Assembly (NCBI GenBank): GCA_049999725.1
Contig: JBNGIS010017798.1
Span: forward strand, 1 to 23,036
Source: Haplomitrium mnioides
Lineage: Eukaryota > Marchantiophyta > Haplomitriopsida > Calobryales
DNA length: 23,036 bases
Direction of reading: 5' to 3'
The notes beneath the pieces are model-generated. The model was not told where the DNA came from. It ran no database searches and saw only the letters and a program-made list of their open reading frames with translations. How positions within the stretch are numbered: the first letter of the stretch is position 1; each line of letters starts with the position of its first letter. The position numbers and the translations under genes are program-made. Below, one piece after another: positions 17,760 to 23,036 of the stretch.

Positions 17760-19126
17760 TGGCAACTCAGCTTCCTCCTTTGTGTCTAAAGTGATTAGAT
17801 TGACATTTGAGGGGGGAGGAGGATTCAAGCTTGGCCCACGGGCAATTCATGCCTACATGCCCCTCCGTTTTGCATTGGAAGCAAAGAGGAGGCAGTTGCC
17901 CATAATTGCTCTTACGCGGCTTCGGACAGCTTGCTGAAATGTGACCACGTTGGCCACAATTCCAACACATCATGATTGTGGTCATAGGTGGCCGAGTAGC
18001 AGCCCACTAATTCATAGGCCCTGCGCTCCCTCCTGCAAGCCTGTTCAGCATTGTCCGAGGTCCCCCGTTGATTTGATACACTATGTCTGGAGCCTCCTCC
18101 AAGACATACTCCACCTCTTCTCTCACGTACTCTGGTGCTTCCTCCCTTACATACTGCACAGCATTGGTGTCATTCGGACATTCCAGGGGGGAATGTCTGT
18201 GCTGCTTGCACCTGACGCACTAGACACCAACTCTTCTGGTTGGTAGGGGCCTGCCCTTTGGCTTGATCTCTGCGAAGAGGATGTTCATCGTCTCCAACTT
18301 GGTGCTCAGCTCATCGATTCGATCCATCCCCCTTGGCTTCTTGCTAGCCTCAAGTTCGGGTTCAATTTTCTTATATCTCCCCTTGCTGGCCCACTTGAGA
18401 TGATGCACCTTCTTAACCTGCTTTTTCTTCTTCAGGTCTTTCTTCTTCTTCTTCCTCCTAGATGATCATTCCTTGTCTGAGCTACTGCTGCTCGACTCAT
18501 TCTCACTTTCCGAGGAGGACTCGGAACTCTGATCTGTTCCCTCGTCACCGTCCGAGGCGTTCGAAGAATCATGAGAGTCGTATCTGGCCCGTGCCTTTCT
18601 TTGAGAACTAGTGAGAGCAGCCTTCACATGAGATCAGGTTGCATTGACTGCATCCTCAAGAGTCTGGAGATCTACTTGTCATACCCAGGTCCCAATCCCT
18701 CTAGGTAGAGCAGCTAGGATCCATGCTATGAGCATCACGTCAGTGGCTGGCGGGTTCAACTTTCTTGCCACCTTCTTGAACCGTTGGAGGAATTTCCTCA
18801 CAGACTCCTTTTTCTTCATCTTGAGTTGACCCTTCCTGATCAGCGCCTCAGTCTCTTCTCCGATCCCTTCGGAATTCTGCTAAGAAGGCTGCTTTGAATG
18901 TCTACCAGTCCCTTTTGATATTATCCAGCAAATCCTTGTACCAGGGTTGGGCTTCTCCCTTCAAAACTGCAGGCAGGATTCCAATCTTGACATAGGCTTC
19001 TCCAATGGCTACTGCAGTGTTCTCAAGGTTTTCCAACCATGCATCTGGGTCATCCTTTGGGCGTACCTTAAAGGACCCATATTTGAATCTTCCCCGAAGC
19101 CTAGAAGGTGGTACTGGGTTGGCCAT
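17760..19126 (-). pseudogene. gag of element B
   Basis: The start is ATG 19126-19124 (MANPVPPSRLRGRFKYG); a TAG closes the frame a short way upstream. The capsid region carries DPDAWLENLENTAVAIG and GEAQPWYKDLLDNIKRDW, a typical retrotransposon gag signature, then a stop and FKAAFLAEF. After a frame change between 18900 and 18410 come a Ser/acidic tract (18469-18560), a Lys tract (SRRKKKKK, KKKKQVKK; about 18405-18465), a short helix-like DRIDELSTKLETMN, and two zinc knuckles: CWNCGQRGHISASC (17926-17967) and CFQCKTEGHVGMNC (17842-17883). Both knuckles are intact CCHC. This is the better-preserved gag of the A/B family. Confidence 0.87.
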
Positions 19127-19309
19127 CCCTCCACTGGCCACTGCCACTTCCACCTAGGGGTTCCTTCCTTCCGCCACTCTTCTTCAACACACTCAACACC
19201 CACTTGCTCAGTTTCTTGGAAGTAACCTTCTCATAGACTGACTTGAGTCTCTTGTGCACAAAGTGGTCTTTCTGGTTCGGGTTGGTCTCAGGTTTTTTAA
19301 AACCCTTGG

Positions 19310-19326
19310 CCCTCCCTCTAGCGCCA
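19310..19326 (-). other. Primer binding site of element B
   Basis: On the minus strand TGGCGCTAGAGGGAGGG lies about eight bases from a CGACA that can serve as the LTR end. Primer sites beginning TGGCGC are common in plant non-chromovirus Ty3/gypsy elements. The gag ATG follows about 185 bases later. The cognate tRNA was not determined. Confidence 0.6.
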
Positions 19327-19334
19327 AAAATTTA

Positions 19335-21369
19335 TGTCGCTCCCATGTTTTAGGCCTAAACCATTTCAGGTTCCGCTTTGGTTGCAGGGGAGTACTGTTT
19401 TACAGGCTTTGAGGTTTTTCTATGAGATGGCCTCTTGCTAGTTACCACTTTCAGACCTTAAGAACTCTTCCTCTCCTTACAAGTCTTATATGCACCTCTC
19501 ACTCTTCTTCTTCTTATACTCAAGTCAATTACTCAACCCTTCTCAGGTCCACATCCATAACACCCAACTGTGATTTGTGTGATTCTTCCACTGTATTTAT
19601 AGGACCCAATGACTTAGGCCCTGCCACCTTATTTGTGTTTGAGTAGAATGGTGCAGGTGACCTGCACAACTAAACACTACCAGAAGTATAGACTCCCTCT
19701 CTGAGGGTGGTCAGAGCACCGGTCTAGATATTCCTAGCTATCCTAGCATGCACTAAGTCTTAATCTATGCAACAGAATGAGAACAGAGAGCATTTACCCC
19801 CAGGATACCAAACTTGTGTCAAGGGATTGGACTCCCCCTTCAGGGCTGTTCCCAAGGTCTGCTCAACTATCATGATGGATTTTAAGCTAATACAACTCTA
19901 CAACACAATGCAGAAAGGAAATCTAACCTACACATATATGAACAACAAATTTATACACTATGTGCAAGAGAAAATAGAGTCCTTAAATGCCCTTTGGATT
20001 TCTACCAATTGATACTTCTCTTATGAGTCCTGCAGCCCAGCAACCCACACACCCTCCTCTCTAGATAGTTTTTTAACTTCCCTCGCGAGAGGCCCTACTT
20101 TTACTTCCTCATGCTAGGAAAAGAGTTTCTTTGACTTCCACCTCTGGAAGACAACTTTACTAGCTATAGATAGCCCACTCTAACCTTGAGCTTCGATGGG
20201 TCATCCCGCGCAATGCGCAAACACTAGCACAACTCCCTTCCCCCTCTCAGCTCCACTTGAAGAAACACACTAGAGTGTCCTCCAAACACTCTGGGCTGAT
20301 ACTCACACACAAGGAATGGTAGAGAAAACCCCAAGCTCCTCACTTGGCGGCCTCTCCCGAAGTCATAACCAGTCGGAATCCCTTCGAAGTATCGTATCAG
20401 TAACCCTCCGCTCTTGTCCACTGGTAAGGATGAGTTCCTTAGATCGCCCGAGCATCCAGAGCTCCTCACTCTGCAATCCTTGGCGCCCCTCTAGTCCACG
20501 TCCGAATCCCCTTGGCCTCTTGGAGCTAGTACCCCTGCTTCACGTAGTTCCTCACTGAATTCCCACTCTAGCCGCCCCTCGATGCGATTTCCTTGTCCTC
20601 AGATCGTGATGCTCCTACACAGAGAATGCAGAGACGACCCCAAGTCCTCCCATGGTGGCCTCTCCCGAAGTCTTAGCTGGCCAGAATCCAATCGAGACCT
20701 CGTATCAGTAACCCTCCGCTCTGGTCCACCGGCAAGGATGAGTTCCTTGGATCGCCCGAGCATCCAGAGCTGCTTGCTCTGCAATCCTCGGCGCCCCTCC
20801 AGTCCACGTCCAAATCCCCCTGGCCCCCTAGAGCTAGTACCCCTGCTTCACGTGGTCTTCTCAGTGAATTCTCAGTCCAGCCCCCCTCGTTGCGATTCCC
20901 CTTCGCATGCAGTCGCCTCGCGCCCTGAGATTGCCTGTGCATCAACCTGAACATAATCAAATAGCATCCATGTATACCCCCATCACGCGCTGCTCCCCTA
21001 ACGTCTGATCTGATGAATAGTTGTTATGGCCGTTGAGCTCGAAGTGAGAGCATACGACGCGTGGCTCCTTTGTCAGTTAATCCAGTTACAATGGGAAGGG
21101 AAATCGAGCCGCGTGTCCCTTCAGTTGATCGAGAATGACAAGTACAATGGTAATTTTACGGGGAACTCTGAGGAATCTTGCGAGAAGAGATTCCGCAGAT
21201 TCCCACAGAACCAAGTCCAAAGAGGCTCTTCGGAATCGAGTTTTGAAGTGCCCCATGGAACCCCATCTATGGAATCTCGACAAATTCCCCCGCAGATCCC
21301 TCTTTGTTCTCCTTGCGCCATGTCCTCCGCTGCACCGCCGTCGGACGCCGCCTCGCAAGAGGGTAGGTT
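19335..21369 (-). repeat. 5' LTR of element B (truncated by copia insertion)
   Basis: Begins TGTCGCTCCC on the plus strand next to the primer site, and is collinear with the A LTR region in blocks (20040-20240 with 13820-14060; 21130-21368 with 14300-14535). Homology breaks at 21369, exactly where the copia LTR starts. It includes a 308-bp tandem duplication. No credible gene is seen; the short frames lack domains. Confidence 0.6.
20299..20914. repeat. 308-bp tandem duplication within the B LTR
   Basis: Two adjacent copies (about 20299-20606 and 20607-20914). Anchor words recur with constant 308-base offset: GTATCAGTAACCCTCCGCTC at 20394 and 20702, CATCCAGAGCT at 20453 and 20761, GAGCTAGT at 20523 and 20831. 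A decayed single unit appears to exist in the A LTR near 14110-14240. Confidence 0.85.
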
Positions 21370-21742
21370 TATTGGAAATAGCTATGTTCACACCTGCTGT
21401 TATAGTGTCCAATCTTTCCTAGTCAAGATATATCCAGTTAGGATATGACTTGAGTGCATCTGGATATTTGGAGCATTCAAAGAGTTGCACTAGTTCCCAA
21501 AGGTTGCAGCCCTTGCATGGGAAAAGACATTTCCTTCCATATAAATGTTGGCTGCAATCCTAGGTGTAACTCGACCAGTTTTTCCACCTCTATTGAATAT
21601 ACTCAGAATTACCTCATAAAGTTGTATATGTTGATTGCATGCATCTATGAGCTATTAGTCTTGATGTTGTAAGAAGGATTGATCATAAGAATGATCCTAA
21701 CATCAGTTGATTTCTAATATGCTGTAAGATGAAATTCTAACA
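21370..21742 (+). repeat. 5' LTR of the copia element
   Basis: Ends TCTAACA directly before the primer site. It starts TATTGGAAATAG, read as a decayed TGTTGGAAATAG, a common copia LTR opening. An alternative start is TGTTCACACC at 21385. A TATAAAT box lies at 21540-21546. The right-hand LTR is outside the window. Confidence 0.65.
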
Positions 21743-21755
21743 TGGTATTAGAGCC
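21743..21755 (+). other. Primer binding site of the copia element
   Basis: TGGTATTAGAGCC begins immediately after the LTR and agrees with TGGTATCAGAGCC, the plant initiator tRNA-Met type, at 12 of 13 positions. Confidence 0.85.
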
Positions 21756-22004
21756 TAACGCATACATGCATGTAGTCGCTGAAGAGTATCAGGACATAGC
21801 TTTGAATTTTGATGGAGTATCAATGGGCAAGAGCGTTTTTTTTCAAAATTTGAAAATTTCTATTCTTTGAAGTTTTTCAATCGATTATCTTCTATCGTGC
21901 TAACATCGCAGGTCCATCCGCTGAGTGAACCTACCTTCAAGCTACAGCTGATCTCTAATGAGGTCGCCATTCTTGAAATTTGGGATGCTCGCATGAACGA
22001 CTGC

Positions 22005-22060
22005 ATCGCGATTAAGCACATGAAGAAGCAAAATCGCGATTGAGCACCTAAAGAAGGAAA
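22005..22060 (+). repeat. 28-bp tandem repeat in the copia leader
   Basis: Two adjacent 28-base units each start ATCGCGATT and continue with AGCAC and AAGAAG blocks; a third begins ATCGAG at 22061. GCAGCAACAT repeats follow (22100-22145). The rest of the leader (21756-22935) shows no gene. Confidence 0.7.
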
Positions 22061-22935
22061 ATCGAGTTTAGGAGTAGCTTCAAAGCAGAATCGCAACATT
22101 GCAGCAACATTGCAACATCAAAGCAAAGTTGCAGCAACATCGCGTAGGAGCACTCGAAAAAAGAAAAACCTATAAGCAAGAAAAACAAATTTTCTGCTTA
22201 AAATCGATTAAGGCCCTGCCAAATATCTATGATTCGTCAGCCGCAACTTGTGCACGTAGCGGGCTGAAGTTCCCCATCAAAATCGTAACTAAGATTTGAT
22301 TTCTATTATGAAATTTTTTGATTATTTTCTGAGTGAGGTTGACTAACTCTGCAGTTTCAATTCCTTGTCCCTGATCAAGACATCGAACGATATCGCAGAA
22401 GAGGAGGAAAATCAGCGTGTGAAAAAAAATAAAAAATCCACACATGCGTCTGCAAGCGACTAACGTCACTGCAGGAGGTCACGTACCAGCATGCTTGTTT
22501 GCTGAAGATTTCTTATCCAAGCAGAATTGTAGATAATGAAATTGGTCCTGCAGATTCGTTCGCGGAAGATAGTCGACCTGAACAAGAAATGGAGGTGATT
22601 ATAGACCTTGTGAAAGAGTCACGGTGGTGGTGACCAGGAGATCGCTACTCTCGGTCAGTGGGAGCCCGCTGAAAGCTTGCGGACGCGCTGAAGCTGTTCG
22701 CGGAGTCTCAAGGTGCTGCTAACCCGATTGTGTTATGCAGCAGAGAGTCGACGTACTGACTCACAATGGCGATTTGATATCGCAGAGCTTGCTATGTGTG
22801 CAGAGATTGACTCGTGGCGCGACTTCGAAGTTTGAAAGAACCGAATGTAAGATTAGAGAAAGAATCTAAAGTAAGAAAGAGTAAAGAGAAACTCACCTTG
22901 TGTTTTCCTGTGAATTCTTTCCTTGAATCTGAGGT

Positions 22936-23036
22936 ATGTCCTTGAAAGCCAGTGATATTCCCAAATTTGATGGGAATTACTTCCATGTGTGGAAGCATCG
23001 AGTCAAACTACTATTGAAGGCAGAAGGTTTTCTTGA
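22936..23036 (+). CDS. Start of copia gag (partial)
   Basis: ATG 22936 opens a frame to the window end: MSLKASDIPKFDGNYFHVW continuing KHRVKLLLKAEGFL. The pattern F-D-G-x-N/Y-F-x-x-W-K followed by a basic/hydrophobic helix is the typical opening of plant Ty1/copia Gag (UBN2/DUF4219-like). Gag forms the virus-like particle. Only 33 codons are visible, and they contain no stop. The start is chosen by family similarity. Confidence 0.8.
   Translation, partial: MSLKASDIPKFDGNYFHVWKHRVKLLLKAEGFL

Larger units (their letters stand above)
16440..21369 (-). mobile_element. Element B: sibling of A lacking RT and integrase, 5' LTR truncated
   Basis: Reading right to left: an LTR (21369-19335), a primer site, gag, and a protease with acidic extension. 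After about 16560 the homology stops and LTR-like DNA follows, with no reverse transcriptase, RNase H or integrase. Gag and protease are clear homologues of those in A. The LTR is cut by a copia insertion at about 21369. Such a copy could move only with help from a complete relative, and its many stops show it is now dead. An A-LTR-B tandem sharing one LTR is a plausible origin. Confidence 0.7.
21370..23036 (+). mobile_element. Ty1/copia element, 5' part only
   Basis: An LTR of about 373 bp, an adjacent initiator-Met-type primer site, a leader of about 1.2 kb without clear genes, and the beginning of gag. The element runs off the right edge, so protease, integrase and reverse transcriptase are not visible. 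The left end coincides with the break in homology between the two A/B LTR copies, showing insertion into B. Confidence 0.82.

Noticed and set aside
22099-22299. 66-codon plus frame in the copia leader
   Set aside because: Made of leader repeats (GCAGCAACAT); no domain and no relation to gag frame.

Overview
The window looks like repeat-rich nuclear DNA of a plant. It is dominated by nested and decayed LTR retrotransposons, carries plant-type tRNA primer sites, and contains one assembly gap of exactly 100 N (951-1050). A prokaryote-type amino-methyltransferase fragment at the left edge would fit a bryophyte, lycophyte, fern or streptophyte alga better than a flowering plant, but this is weak inference. 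I see no complete, intact host gene, no tRNA or rRNA gene, and no CRISPR array.

Layout from left to right. (1) 1-459 is the C-terminal end of an N4/N6-type DNA methyltransferase-like gene (+), followed by a poly(A) signal and a roughly 37-bp minisatellite with a palindromic core, ending at the gap. (2) 1061-6641 and 12905-about 16440 are the two halves of Ty3/gypsy-like element A on the minus strand. Reading right to left these are an LTR-derived region, a 5'-truncated gag with two zinc knuckles, a DGGA protease, an internally deleted reverse transcriptase, RNase H, a D-D35-E integrase, and a probable 3' LTR remnant. (3) 6642-12904 is a structurally complete chromovirus (Ty3/gypsy with a C-terminal chromodomain) on the plus strand, inserted into A. 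It has 567-bp LTRs, a GCAAC target-site duplication, a primer binding site, a polypurine tract, and gag and pol that stay collinear but carry 15 premature stops. (4) About 16440-21369 is element B, a sibling of A on the minus strand. It keeps its LTR, primer site, gag and protease but lacks reverse transcriptase and integrase. (5) 21370-23036 is the 5' end of a Ty1/copia element (+) that cuts into B's LTR. It has an LTR, an initiator-Met-type primer site, a leader of about 1.2 kb, and the first 33 codons of gag before the window ends.

A and B are one family with a long, GC-rich LTR. They share a gag that places a Ser/acidic tract directly before a Lys/Arg tract ahead of the zinc knuckles, and a DGGA protease followed by an acidic extension. 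Comparing them shows that premature stops in one copy often face sense codons in the other and differ by C-to-T or G-to-A transitions. The nested chromovirus shows the same kind of decay, as expected for methylated, silenced repeats. The chromovirus and copia insertions are younger than the elements they interrupt.

The less ordinary observations are: the methyltransferase fragment; the phased G-box (CACGTG) units in the chromovirus U3; a pair of related small ORFs before its gag; the charged gag block of A/B; and several degenerate repeat arrays in the LTRs. I do not see a convincing new multi-gene system.
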